NCBI GenBank assembly: GCA_004297935.1
Contig: SCRE01000008.1
Coordinates: forward strand, 186,001-250,000
Direction of reading: 5' to 3'
Length of the DNA: 64,000 nucleotides
Source: Microbacteriaceae bacterium
Lineage (GTDB): Bacteria; Actinomycetota; Actinomycetes; Actinomycetales; Microbacteriaceae
This document shows, one piece after another, positions 9,563 through 17,642 of the stretch. The translations under genes and the position numbers were made by a program. The notes under the pieces were generated by a model, which searched no databases, was not told where the DNA came from, and worked only from the letters and a program-made list of their open reading frames with translations. How positions within the stretch are numbered: the first letter of the stretch is position 1; the number at the start of each line of letters is the position of its first letter.

Positions 9563-10393
9563 CTATTGAACGATTGCAAAATCCCACGGGTCCGTGCGCA
9601 GGTCGCTGACCGTTATCGTCGCATCCGGCAGGGCACTGCGCAATTGCGCGGCAGCGGTCTGCAACCACAGCCATTCGCCTGCCCAGTGCGAGACATCGAT
9701 GAGCGCGGGGCCTGCGCCGATCAGCGCCCGCTCGCGCGCCTCAGACGCCGGGTGGTGTCGCAGGTCCGAGGTGATGTAGACATCCGCTGAGCGCACAGCG
9801 GGTTCTTCCAGAAAGGCATCTCCGGCACCGGCGCACAGCGCAACGAGGCTGACGGGCCTCTCGAACGGGCCGGCAGCACGCACACCGCCCGCAGTGGCCG
9901 GCAGGAGCTCCGCGATGCGTTGCGCGAGCCGGCCCAGAGTCGTCGCCTCCGGCAGGCGGCCGATCCGCCCGATACCGATGCCGGATGCGCGGTCCAGTTC
10001 GCTGCCGCACGCGATCGGTATGGCGTCCGTCAGGCCCAGTAGCCCCGCGAAGACGGCGGAGGTCCCCTCTGCCACCACGTCGGCATTCGTATGCGCTGCG
10101 ATCAACGCACACTCGGCGCGGATCAGCCGGGCCAGCAGAGCGCCCTTGTAGCGATCCTCGGCCACACTGGTGACTCCGCGCAGCAGCAGGGGGTGGTGCA
10201 CCAGCAGCAGATCGGCTCCGGAGTCGATCGCCTCGGCAACCGTGTCCGCGACCGCGTCGACGGCCAGGTGAACACGGGTCACCGGCGCGGCCAACGCCCC
10301 GCTGAGCAGCCCCGGGGCGTCCCATGGCTCGGTGCCGGACTGCGGCCAGAGCCGCTCGGTCACAGCACGCACGGATGCCACGGTTTCAGTCAC
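9563..10393 (-). CDS. NIF3-like dinuclear-metal-centre protein (YqfO/YbgI family)
   Basis: This 276-residue protein has the NIF3 motifs [13 protein letters not shown] (~60), [11 protein letters not shown] (~95) and the C-terminal metal-ligand block [15 protein letters not shown] (~210). Members form toroidal hexamers with a two-metal site; some are annotated as GTP cyclohydrolase I type 2, but the biochemical role is poorly defined. Its stop is 51 nt from the preferred start of the coiled-coil gene, the usual actinobacterial order, so the two probably share a transcript. Confidence 0.9.
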   Translation of the reverse strand: MTETVASVRAVTERLWPQSGTEPWDAPGLLSGALAAPVTRVHLAVDAVADTVAEAIDSGADLLLVHHPLLLRGVTSVAEDRYKGALLARLIRAECALIAAHTNADVVAEGTSAVFAGLLGLTDAIPIACGSELDRASGIGIGRIGRLPEATTLGRLAQRIAELLPATAGGVRAAGPFERPVSLVALCAGAGDAFLEEPAVRSADVYITSDLRHHPASEARERALIGAGPALIDVSHWAGEWLWLQTAAAQLRSALPDATITVSDLRTDPWDFAIVQ

Positions 10394-10483
10394 GCATCGA
10401 GCCTACTTGCTCACGGTCCGCGTTGTTCCACCCTCCGCGCGTTCTCGACCACGCCCGCACGCCGACGACGTAGCATCGGAACT

Positions 10484-11338
10484 GTGACTGATTTGATCGC
10501 CATCCCATCCAGCGCCACCCCGCCCGTTGCCACCCCGTCCGTTGCCACCCCGTATGAGGACCTGTTGCGCGACACGCTCGCGAACGGCTCGGTGAAGACG
10601 GACCGCACCGGCACGGGCACGAGGAGTGTGTTCGGCCGTCAGTTGCGCTTCGACCTGGCCGAAGGTTTCCCGTTGATCACCACCAAGCGCGTGCACTTCA
10701 AGTCGATCGCCTACGAACTCCTCTGGTTCTTGCGCGGCGACAGCAACGTCGCCTGGCTCCGAGAGAACGGTGTCACGATCTGGGACGAGTGGGCGGATGC
10801 GACCGGCGAGCTCGGTCCCGTGTACGGGGTGCAGTGGCGGTCCTGGCCGACACCGGACGGCGGGCACATCGACCAGATCGCCCAGGTGATCGACACTCTG
10901 CGCCGCGACCCGGACTCTCGACGTATGCTCGTCTCTGCATGGAACGTTTCCGAACTCTCCAGAATGGCGCTCGCCCCCTGCCATGCGCTGTTCCAGTTCT
11001 ATGTCGCGGACGGCAGACTGTCCTGCCAGCTCTATCAGCGCAGCGCGGACCTGTTCCTCGGCGTGCCGTTCAACATCGCCAGCTACGCGCTGCTGACTCT
11101 GATGGTCGCCGATCAGGTCGGCCTTGCGCCCGGCGAGTTCGTCTGGACCGGCGGCGACTGCCACATCTACGACAATCACGTGGAACAGGTCACGGAGCAA
11201 TTGACACGTGAGCCGTACCCGGCGCCGACGCTGAGGATCCTGCGCCACCCGGAGAGTATCTTCGACTATCGCTTCGACGACTTCGAACTCGTCGACTACC
11301 GGCATCATCCGGCCATCCGGGGCGCGGTCGCCGTCTGA
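10484..11338 (+). CDS. thyA: Thymidylate synthase
   Basis: The 284-residue enzyme methylates dUMP to dTMP with methylene-tetrahydrofolate. Key features: [12 protein letters not shown] at the N terminus (folate/phosphate Arg), catalytic Cys in [12 protein letters not shown] (~166), [20 protein letters not shown] (nucleotide-binding Arg/Ser/Asn) and the C-terminal RGAVAV. GTG 10484 is chosen because upstream codons overlap the divergent NIF3 gene; the N-terminal extension contains a small [10 protein letters not shown] repeat not seen in most homologues. folA follows 13 nt downstream, coupling dihydrofolate production and reuse. Confidence 0.95.
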   Translation: MTDLIAIPSSATPPVATPSVATPYEDLLRDTLANGSVKTDRTGTGTRSVFGRQLRFDLAEGFPLITTKRVHFKSIAYELLWFLRGDSNVAWLRENGVTIWDEWADATGELGPVYGVQWRSWPTPDGGHIDQIAQVIDTLRRDPDSRRMLVSAWNVSELSRMALAPCHALFQFYVADGRLSCQLYQRSADLFLGVPFNIASYALLTLMVADQVGLAPGEFVWTGGDCHIYDNHVEQVTEQLTREPYPAPTLRILRHPESIFDYRFDDFELVDYRHHPAIRGAVAV

Positions 11339-11351
11339 GAGCCGCGGCAAC

Positions 11352-11840
11352 ATGACACTCGGCTTGATCTGGGCTCAGGCGCGCGGCGGCGTGATCGGCC
11401 GCGACGGCGTCATGCCCTGGCACCTGACGGAAGACTCCCGCCACTTTCGCGCAATCACCGGGAGTGGCTGCGTCATCATGGGACGCCGCACCTGGGACTC
11501 GCTGCCGGTGCGGTTCCGACCGCTGCCGCAGCGCACGAACATCGTCGTCACCAGAGACGCATCATGGCGCGCCGATGGGGCGACCGTTGCGCACTCGGTC
11601 GACGGCGCGATCGCGGCGGCCGACGGCGACGCGTGGATCATCGGTGGCGGCGAACTGTACGCGGCGACGATCGACGACGCGGACGTGTTGGAGGTCACGG
11701 AGATCGACGCGGACTTCGACGGAGACACCATGGCGCCGGCGATGACCTCGGACTGGACAGTGAGCCTGGCGGATCCGGCTGAAGGCTGGCACACGTCCAC
11801 GTCGGGTCTGCGCTACCGCTTTCTGCGCTATGAACGCTGA
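11352..11840 (+). CDS. folA: Dihydrofolate reductase
   Basis: The 162-residue protein has the DHFR motifs GLIWAQARGGVIGRDGVMPW (substrate/NADPH loop), IMGRRTWDSLP (~45), TNIVVTRD and AWIIGGGELY (~95), with Asp in the folate-contacting helix region replaced in the usual way by the local TEDS segment. It regenerates tetrahydrofolate after thymidylate synthesis. It directly follows thyA in the same direction, a classical pair. Confidence 0.95.
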   Translation: MTLGLIWAQARGGVIGRDGVMPWHLTEDSRHFRAITGSGCVIMGRRTWDSLPVRFRPLPQRTNIVVTRDASWRADGATVAHSVDGAIAAADGDAWIIGGGELYAATIDDADVLEVTEIDADFDGDTMAPAMTSDWTVSLADPAEGWHTSTSGLRYRFLRYER

Positions 11841-11948
11841 GCCAGCGCGACTGGCCCGAGCACTCCCCCAGGCAGGCACAGTAATCTGAGAACAGCGATC
11901 CTCTCGAAGCATACGCAGAACAGCCACGTCAATGAATCCGAGCAGCCT

Positions 11949-13064
11949 GTGACGGAAAATCGACCACGAACAACGCTGGCACAGCGCGGTTCGCGCGATG
12001 TCGCCCGCACCGCTGGCGGCGGTGCTCTCACGAAGCCGGCCGCGGTCTACGACACGGTCACCGAAGGGTTGACCGGTCGGCAGTTCTTGCGCACCGGTCG
12101 CTGGATCGCCTATATCGCCGCGAGCGTGGTCTTCGCGCTGATCTGCTGCGGCCTCGCGCTGTGGCAGTTCGATCGTGGACAACAGGCGTCGACGGACAAC
12201 GCCATCGTGAACGCGAATTTCGATGCGGCTCCTGTTCCGCTGTCGCAGGCGCTTCCGACCGACGCCCGGTTTCACAGTGACCAGAACTGGCAGCGCGTCA
12301 GTGCGACCGGCAGGTATCAGGCGGATGAGCAGCTGATCGTGCGCAACCGGTTCCTCAACGGGAACATCGGGTTCGAAATAGTGACGCCGCTGCGAACAGC
12401 CGACGGGGCGATCATCATGATCGACCGAGGGTGGAGCGCGCCGTCCGCCGCCGATGTGAGCGTCCCCGCCCAGAACCCGACCCCGCCCAGCGGCACCGTC
12501 AGCGTCGTCGTGCGTCTGCGTCCGGGCGAGGCGGCGAAGGGCACCGGTTCCGGCGCCAACGGCCAGATTCAATCCATCGACCTGACTCAGATCAAACAGC
12601 GGGTGGGCGGCCCGGTGCAGACCAGCGCCTACGGCGTGCTCGACACGCAGACACCGCCTGCTTCGAAGGCGCTGACCCCGATCCAGCCGATAGCGCCGAC
12701 CGAAGGGGTCGGTTATCACTATTCGTATGTCGGTCAGTGGCTCTTGTTCGTCTTCATCGCCTTCTTCATCCTCGCTCGCGCGATCCGGAACGAGACCCGC
12801 CGTCTGAACGCCGACGACCCGACCGAGCGGGCGCGCGCCGCAGAACGCATCCGGAAGCAGGCCAAGAGGCCGTTCACCGATGAGGAGTCGGAAGACGAAA
12901 TCCTGGACGGCTACATTCCGCTGAGCAGGTGGGGTTTCGGATCGAGCGGCACGCTGACCTCTGCTGCCCGGCCCGCGCCTCCAGAGATCGCGGCGGACGC
13001 GCGATCGGATGTCTTCGTTCTGAAGGCGACACCGGACGACCGGGACGACGAGTCGCCGACCTGA
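11949..13064 (+). CDS. SURF1-family membrane protein
   Basis: The 371-residue protein has an N-terminal helix (YIAASVVFALICCGLALWQF, ~56-76), the conserved SURF1 start GLALWQFDRGQQ, an extracytoplasmic domain with NWQRVSATGRY, RNRFLNGNIGFEIVTPLRT and MIDRGWSAP, and a second helix near 255-275 (WLLFVFIAFFILARAI). SURF1 proteins assist cytochrome c oxidase (haem a3) assembly. The ~90-residue hydrophilic C-terminal tail and N-terminal 40 residues extend beyond the core domain and are common in actinobacteria. GTG 11949 is the annotated start; weaker alternatives lie downstream. Confidence 0.88.
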   Translation: MTENRPRTTLAQRGSRDVARTAGGGALTKPAAVYDTVTEGLTGRQFLRTGRWIAYIAASVVFALICCGLALWQFDRGQQASTDNAIVNANFDAAPVPLSQALPTDARFHSDQNWQRVSATGRYQADEQLIVRNRFLNGNIGFEIVTPLRTADGAIIMIDRGWSAPSAADVSVPAQNPTPPSGTVSVVVRLRPGEAAKGTGSGANGQIQSIDLTQIKQRVGGPVQTSAYGVLDTQTPPASKALTPIQPIAPTEGVGYHYSYVGQWLLFVFIAFFILARAIRNETRRLNADDPTERARAAERIRKQAKRPFTDEESEDEILDGYIPLSRWGFGSSGTLTSAARPAPPEIAADARSDVFVLKATPDDRDDESPT

Positions 13065-13074
13065 CCGCTACCGC

Positions 13075-13182
13075 CTACCTGTCGTGGTACGGAGCCTTGA
13101 TCATTGCGACGGCGGCGACGATGCCCAAAATCAATCCGACAATGCCGAAGGTCCCGAGGGCCGACCAGAGAACGGTTTCCAT
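13075..13182 (-). CDS. 35-residue single-helix membrane protein
   Basis: A short ORF on the minus strand encodes METVLWSALGTFGIVGLILG followed by IVAAVAMIKAPYHDR: one strongly hydrophobic helix with a short basic C terminus. It is convergent with the SURF1 gene, stopping 10 nt from it. The ordered hydrophobic pattern, Met start and clean tail argue for a real gene, and the location beside a respiratory assembly factor suggests a small respiratory-complex or membrane protein, which is inference. Only weak ribosome-site character (GGGTGG) precedes ATG 13182. Confidence 0.6.
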   Translation of the reverse strand: METVLWSALGTFGIVGLILGIVAAVAMIKAPYHDR

Positions 13183-13204
13183 GCCACCCAGTATCCCACG
13201 TGGC

Positions 13205-13319
13205 GCACCGGTCGAGTGCGCACCGATCGAGTGCGCACCGGTCGAGCGCGCACTGACTGAGTGAGCACTGGCTGAGTGAGCACCGACTGAGTATGCACTG
13301 ACTGTGTACGCACCGTGAC
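13205..13319. repeat. 15-bp tandem repeat array, seven full copies plus a partial one
   Basis: Starting at 13205, units of the form GCACCGGTCGAGTGC follow each other without spacers at 13205, 13220, 13235, 13250, 13265, 13280 and 13295, with a partial unit at 13310. The units drift: the first three keep GCACCGNTCGAGNGC, the last four GCACNGNCTGNGTNN. The array lies upstream of the 35-residue ORF on the minus strand and downstream of the Asp-box protein gene. No spacer sequences exist, so it is a minisatellite rather than a CRISPR array. Confidence 0.85.
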
Positions 13320-13363
13320 GAGCATCCGCCAGCCCAGCCTCGTACGACGGCCCGGCTTGGGCA

Positions 13364-14266
13364 TTACCAGGTCTTACCGGCGTCGTTGGAAATCATCGTG
13401 GCGGCGCCGGACCAGACCCAGAGCGTATTGCCCGACTGTCCGATTGTGAGCTCAGCGGGTGCTGGGAGCGATGCCAGGCACCCGATGAGGGTGGAATCGC
13501 TGGCTCCGGCGGTAAGCGATTCGATCGCGATCCCGGGGCATCCGCCGGCCCCTGCGACGGCGAGTGTGTACCCCGAATCGGATGCCGTGAGCGCAAGCAC
13601 ACCGGGCACTTGCGTGATCGTCCAGGCCGCGCCATCTACCCGGACGGCCACCGTTCCGGAACAGAGTACCGCCGTTGAGGAGAAGCCACGGGCCAGCTGC
13701 AACGCGGTTGGGCACGGAGACTGCTCGGCACCGGTAGGCGTGTGAATCGTATCCGGGCTCCTTGGATCGATGTAGCTGGCATCGGCCAGGTTTGCTGGGT
13801 ACCCCTGCCAGAACTGCCCGCCGGTGAAACTGGCATAGGCGCCGACCGCACAGTTGGCTTTCAGGCCGGCAACGGCCGCCAGGTGCGTGTCCGTCGCTCC
13901 GCTCAGCGCCAGCAGGGTGTGCAGGTTGTAGCGGGTGGTGGGCAGGGGCACCCAGGTGGCTCCAGCATCCGTCGTCTTCTCCAACACGGCGGCAGGGCCG
14001 GTGCATGTGCCGCGTGTGGCGCGATACGCCTCTGTGGCGCTCACCGCGGCAAAGAGGCGCGGGGCGGCCTGGGCCGTGAGCGGGATGGGGGTCGACGTCT
14101 CCGTGGGCGTGGGCCGAGAGCTCGGAACGCTCGCGAATGTTGGGATCGGGCCGGGGGTTTCAGGAGTCGTCGCGCGCGTGGTCGACATCGCCCACGTGGC
14201 CAGTGCGATGTCGACCAGGAGAAAGGCGGAGACCCCGAGGACACTCCACGTGCGACGTCCGATCAT
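13364..14266 (-). CDS. Secreted/membrane-anchored Asp-box (BNR-like) protein
   Basis: The 300-residue protein begins with a basic start and hydrophobic helix (VLGVSAFLLVDIALATWAM, ~8-27), a Ser/Thr/Pro linker (~30-65) and a domain with two Asp-box motifs, TTDAGATWVPL (~92) and the very C-terminal SNDAGKTW. Asp boxes mark beta-propeller blades of sialidase/sortilin-like proteins, but ~230 residues is too short for a full propeller and no catalytic site is evident. Paired Cys (CTG, NCA, PCPT, LCSG, GGCPG, GCL) suggest disulfides outside the cell. The start overlaps the phosphatase stop (ATGA), making it the third gene of the BY-kinase operon. Confidence 0.7.
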   Translation of the reverse strand: MIGRRTWSVLGVSAFLLVDIALATWAMSTTRATTPETPGPIPTFASVPSSRPTPTETSTPIPLTAQAAPRLFAAVSATEAYRATRGTCTGPAAVLEKTTDAGATWVPLPTTRYNLHTLLALSGATDTHLAAVAGLKANCAVGAYASFTGGQFWQGYPANLADASYIDPRSPDTIHTPTGAEQSPCPTALQLARGFSSTAVLCSGTVAVRVDGAAWTITQVPGVLALTASDSGYTLAVAGAGGCPGIAIESLTAGASDSTLIGCLASLPAPAELTIGQSGNTLWVWSGAATMISNDAGKTW

Positions 14267-14862
14267 GCGCGGTGGAGTTCCGGCGTCGGGGGGGCTAGCG
14301 CTCGGACGACCACCGAGACGGCCGTCGAGATTTCGGTGGCTACTCGCTCATAGGTTGCCAAGGATCTCAGATAGGGGTCGTCGATGTCATCATCCTCTGG
14401 TGTCAGCGGCGACTCGAAGCCACGGCGTGCCGCAATCGCGAGCAGGCGATCCGGCGCGGTCAATCGGGTGAGACTGGCAGGGTCGGCCGACGCGGCCAGC
14501 CGCGCAAACTGGTTCAGCGTGAAGACACAGCGCGACGCCCGCGGTACCAGCGATGCCACGGCGGCGCGGTGGGCCCGTGTGGCGGTGAGCACCAACTGTG
14601 CGCGCGTCACGAGCCGCTCACTGAGCGGAGTCGAGCGGTGGCCATCGGGACGGCCTCCGAAACGTCGCGACATCGCGGCGGCCTCGTCGGTCATGCGATG
14701 GCCGGCGGAGGCGATCGTGCCGGCACTGAATACCGCGAACGGAGTGGTGGCATCCGCCAACTGGGCGCGCAACAGTTGCTGTGCGATCGGAGAACGGCAA
14801 ATGTTGCCGGAGCATACCGTGAGAATCGTGAACGCGGAACCCGATGGTTCTGTAACAGCCAC
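14263..14862 (-). CDS. Low-molecular-weight protein tyrosine phosphatase
   Basis: The 199-residue protein carries the LMW-PTP P-loop VCSGNICRSP (C-x5-R-S, residues ~17-26) and the general-acid loop DDIDDPY (~165). In exopolysaccharide systems (Wzb/Etp type) it dephosphorylates the cognate tyrosine autokinase, allowing cycling of chain export. The gene starts 3 nt after the BY-kinase stop and overlaps the following Asp-box gene by 4 nt. It is longer than the typical ~150 residues owing to an insertion between P-loop and acid loop. Confidence 0.9.
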   Translation of the reverse strand: MAVTEPSGSAFTILTVCSGNICRSPIAQQLLRAQLADATTPFAVFSAGTIASAGHRMTDEAAAMSRRFGGRPDGHRSTPLSERLVTRAQLVLTATRAHRAAVASLVPRASRCVFTLNQFARLAASADPASLTRLTAPDRLLAIAARRGFESPLTPEDDDIDDPYLRSLATYERVATEISTAVSVVVRALAPPTPELHRA

Positions 14863-14865
14863 GCC

Positions 14866-16341
14866 TTAGACCTTCGCCGGCCTCGTGCCGCCGGCTGCAC
14901 GCCGTTTCGGTCCCCTGCCGCCCTTCTCCCCCAGGGCGTTTTTCATGTGCGTCGCCGCAATATCCGCCTCGGTGTACCCGTAACCAGTGCCGCCATAGCC
15001 ATAGCGGCCGTAGCCGTAGGCATCCGGACCCTTGGTCGGAAGCATCGTCACGATGAAGCCGGCGACACGAGCATCCACATTGGCCAACGCCGCAACGGAG
15101 CCCTTGAACTGGTTCTTGTGCGTGTGCCCAGCCGACACCACGACCAACGCGCCGCCGGCGTTCTTGCCGAGGATGGCGGCATCCGTCACCGGCAGCAACG
15201 GCGGGGCGTCGAACAGCACATAGTCGAACTCTTTCTCGAACAGGGTTATCAGGTTGACCATTATTCTCGAACCGAGCAGCTCGCTCGGGTTGGGTGGAAT
15301 CTTGCCTGCCGGCAGCACATAAAGGCTGCCGGTTCCCCATGGCTGAATCACATCGACCAGTTCGGCGCGGCCGATCAGCACATCGGTGAGACCCGCAGCA
15401 CCTTCCAGGCCCATGTATTCGGCCAACTTGGGGCGGCGCAGGTCGGCGTCGACGACGAGGACGCGGCTGCCGGCATCCGCCAACGTGATCGCCAGATTCG
15501 CCGCAGTCGTGGTCTTGCCCTCTGCGGGCACGGACGAGGTGATCACAAAGCTGCGGCTCGTGCCCTCCATGTTGAGGAACTGCAGGTTGGTGCGCAGCGT
15601 GCGAAAACTCTCAGCGCGTGGGCTGCGCGGGTCGGCCTGCACGATCAGCGGACGGCTCGCCGCCTTCGGATCGAACGCGATGCCGCCGACAATCGGGACA
15701 TCGCTGATCACTTCGACATCATGTTCGTTGCGGATGCGGTTATCCAGTGCTTCGCGCAGCACCGCAACGCCGATGCCGAGCGCGAATCCCACGAGCAGAC
15801 CCAGTGCCAGGTTCAGCGGAACGATCGGACTCGACGGCGTGGTCGGCACCATCGCCGCCTGGACGCGGGTGAGTTTGACCGGGGACGTCGCATCCGCCGT
15901 GGTCGGGGTTTCCAGGCCCTGTACGACAGTGGTCAGGCTCGCACCCGCCGCGTTGGCGATGTCTGCGGCCCGCTTGGCGCTCGTGGAGGTGGCCGTGATC
16001 TCGATCAGGGTCGTGTTCAGCGGCGAGGTCGCCGTGACGAGTTTGGACAACTGGTCAGACGTCATGTTCAGTCTGAGCGCCGCCGCCACAGGCAAAAGCA
16101 CGACCGGCGTCGACACGAGGTCGGCGTACGTCTGCACTCGCTGCTGCGTGAAAGTATTGCCGGACTGCAGGTCTTGCACCGTGCCGCCCCCCTGCGTGGA
16201 GACGAAGACCTTGCTCGTGGCCTGATACTCGGGCGTCTTGATGATCGAGTATGCAGCCGCAGCGGCAACTCCGACCAGCATCACAACGAGAATCAGTATC
16301 CAACCCTTACGCAACACCCGAATATAGTCGCGAAGTTCCAC
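14866..16341 (-). CDS. Wzz-type chain-length regulator fused to BY-kinase
   Basis: The 491-residue fusion has an N-terminal Wzz domain with helix ILILVVMLVGVAAAAAYSII (~15-34), an extracellular loop, a second helix (LALGLLVGFALGIGVAVL, ~175-195) and a cytoplasmic kinase with Walker A PAEGKTTTAAN, Walker A' VLVVDADLRRP and Walker B YVLFDAPP. The C terminus has a tyrosine cluster, AYGYGRYGYGGTGYGY (residues ~450-465), the autophosphorylation site type of this family. GTG 16341 is the start because GGGGAGG precedes it by 7 nt. It controls polysaccharide polymerisation/export and is followed by its phosphatase. Confidence 0.93.
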   Translation of the reverse strand: MELRDYIRVLRKGWILILVVMLVGVAAAAAYSIIKTPEYQATSKVFVSTQGGGTVQDLQSGNTFTQQRVQTYADLVSTPVVLLPVAAALRLNMTSDQLSKLVTATSPLNTTLIEITATSTSAKRAADIANAAGASLTTVVQGLETPTTADATSPVKLTRVQAAMVPTTPSSPIVPLNLALGLLVGFALGIGVAVLREALDNRIRNEHDVEVISDVPIVGGIAFDPKAASRPLIVQADPRSPRAESFRTLRTNLQFLNMEGTSRSFVITSSVPAEGKTTTAANLAITLADAGSRVLVVDADLRRPKLAEYMGLEGAAGLTDVLIGRAELVDVIQPWGTGSLYVLPAGKIPPNPSELLGSRIMVNLITLFEKEFDYVLFDAPPLLPVTDAAILGKNAGGALVVVSAGHTHKNQFKGSVAALANVDARVAGFIVTMLPTKGPDAYGYGRYGYGGTGYGYTEADIAATHMKNALGEKGGRGPKRRAAGGTRPAKV

Positions 16342-16605
16342 GAAACCGCCTCCCCAAAAGTGTGCCGTCACACTCGATGAGCGTGACGCACTGTGGTCTA
16401 TGTTGCCACACAGTGCAGGATGAGCCGGCGTGTGGCGGCCTGGTTTCTTTGGCTCCGAGGTGCGGGCACGACTCGCGGCCGTCACGGTACCTGCGTGCAC
16501 GGGAACGAGATGCGGGCTGACACGAAGCAGCCGCCTCGTGAAGATGTGCCGTGTCGGATGCACAACTCCGCGGCGAAGCACGCCGCTGGCCGCTAACGTG
16601 GTTGC
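16342..16605. promoter_or_regulatory. Divergent promoter region between BY-kinase and CPBP protease
   Basis: The 264-nt gap separates two divergently read genes and must hold both promoters. I see the BY-kinase ribosome site (GGGGAGG on the minus strand at ~16349-16355) but no convincing -35/-10 pair and no further coding sequence. Confidence 0.35.
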
Positions 16606-17385
16606 GTGCACGATGCCGAGACGGGGGGGTCCACCCGCAGTGGGCTGTGGTGCGCCGGCGTCGGCCTCGTTCTTGCAGTGTTCGCAGTGATCGTCGTCAA
16701 CGGGAAAGTCGCAACGGGCGCCGTGACGGATGCGCACCTTTCCGTTCTGCTGGGGTATGGAGCTACCTGGGTTCCCATGCTCGGTGCGGTGATCGTGTTC
16801 GCGGCGCTCACGCGTGGGCGCCGCGCTCAGGCCGTGTTGGGCATCCGGTTTCTGTGGATCGATCTGCTGTGGGGCGGGGCGATCGGCATCCTTGCGCGCA
16901 GCATCGCCAGCATCTCCAGCATCACCGCGTACGGCACGACCGGGCTCACCGGGCAACCAGTCATCGGCGGGATCGACGGCTGGTATGTGTTCGGCGCACT
17001 GATCGCGCCTGCATTGATCGCACCCCTTATCGAAGAGGAATTCTTTCGCGGCCTCATGCAAGGTGCGCTCGAGTTGCGTCTCCGGTCGACGTCGGAACCG
17101 AGATTGGAATCGAGCGCGATTCCCGAAGCAGGGTTTACACGGCGTGTCGCGCCGTCGCAGCATGTCGCGCAGCTCGGGGCGGTGGCAGTGGTTTCTGTCA
17201 TGTTCGTGGCGGTGCACCTGATCGGTGCGACCTCGCCGGTGCATGCGCTCGTACTCGGCCTGCCGCTGCTGCTGTTCGCCGTCGGGGCAGGCGTTGCGCG
17301 CGCCTACACCGGCCGGATCGGCGGCGCGGTCGTTGCGCACGTCGTGTTCAACGGATCCGCGGTGTTGCTGATGTGGCCGTGGTGA
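16606..17385 (+). CDS. CPBP-family intramembrane metalloprotease
   Basis: The 259-residue polytopic protein has the CPBP (Abi) motifs: IEEEFFRGLMQG (EExxxR, ~143-154), FVAVHLIG (~203) and HVVFNGSAV (HxxxN, ~245). These residues form the glutamate/histidine metal site of the Rce1-like membrane proteases. Bacterial members act in prenyl-protein-like processing, bacteriocin immunity or unknown roles. GTG 16606 is the start. It sits at the edge of the polysaccharide locus and is convergent with the LAxTG gene, so its role there is unproven. Confidence 0.85.
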   Translation: MHDAETGGSTRSGLWCAGVGLVLAVFAVIVVNGKVATGAVTDAHLSVLLGYGATWVPMLGAVIVFAALTRGRRAQAVLGIRFLWIDLLWGGAIGILARSIASISSITAYGTTGLTGQPVIGGIDGWYVFGALIAPALIAPLIEEEFFRGLMQGALELRLRSTSEPRLESSAIPEAGFTRRVAPSQHVAQLGAVAVVSVMFVAVHLIGATSPVHALVLGLPLLLFAVGAGVARAYTGRIGGAVVAHVVFNGSAVLLMWPW

Positions 17386-17390
17386 AGCTG

Positions 17391-17539
17391 CACGGCCGGC
17401 GATGCCGGTGAGCGCCGGCCGTGGGAACTGCACCCCGCTTGGCGCTCACCGGCAGTGGGAAGCGAACGGCCCGCGCATCCGGGCATGTGTTTGGGGTCAC
17501 AGTGCACGGCGCGGGCCGCTGCTGAGTATATCTCAGCAG
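17391..17539. repeat. Cluster of nested inverted repeats downstream of the CPBP gene
   Basis: Several perfect stems are packed here: CACGGCCGGCG (17391-17401) with CGCCGGCCGTG (17413-17423); GCCGGTGAGCGCC (17404-17416) with GGCGCTCACCGGC (17441-17453), mutually exclusive with the first; GGCCCGCGC (17468-17476) with GCGCGGGCC (17509-17517); and CTGCTGAG/CTCAGCAG flanking TATAT (about 17519-17539). None is followed by a clear T-tract on the plus strand. It may act as a transcription terminator for the CPBP gene or be a structured element. Confidence 0.5.
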
Positions 17540-17587
17540 TCTACGCTGAACATGGCCTGTGTTCGCCGTTTCGGCCGCCCAAAAGCA

Positions 17588-17625
17588 GAGGAACGGCTCG
17601 AGGCCGAAGCTCCGAGCCGTTCCTC
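17588..17625 (-). terminator. Intrinsic terminator of the LAxTG protein gene
   Basis: A perfect 13-bp inverted repeat, GAGGAACGGCTCG (17588-17600) and CGAGCCGTTCCTC (17613-17625), with a 12-nt loop, lies 17 nt beyond the minus-strand stop at 17643. In minus-strand reading the stem is followed by TGCTTTTG, a short U-tract. Confidence 0.75.
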
Positions 17626-17642
17626 GACTGAGAATATTTCTC

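Noticed and set aside
13205-13319. Possible CRISPR array
   Set aside because: Units are contiguous 15-mers without spacers, and no cas genes are present.
13131-13364. 77-codon minus-strand frame with a pentapeptide repeat
   Set aside because: Created by the 15-bp tandem array being a multiple of three; its frame conflicts with the more convincing 35-residue ORF.
14569-16380. 603-codon open frame antisense to the BY-kinase and phosphatase
   Set aside because: No recognisable motif, composition of an antisense shadow, and the minus-strand genes have strong motifs and ribosome sites.
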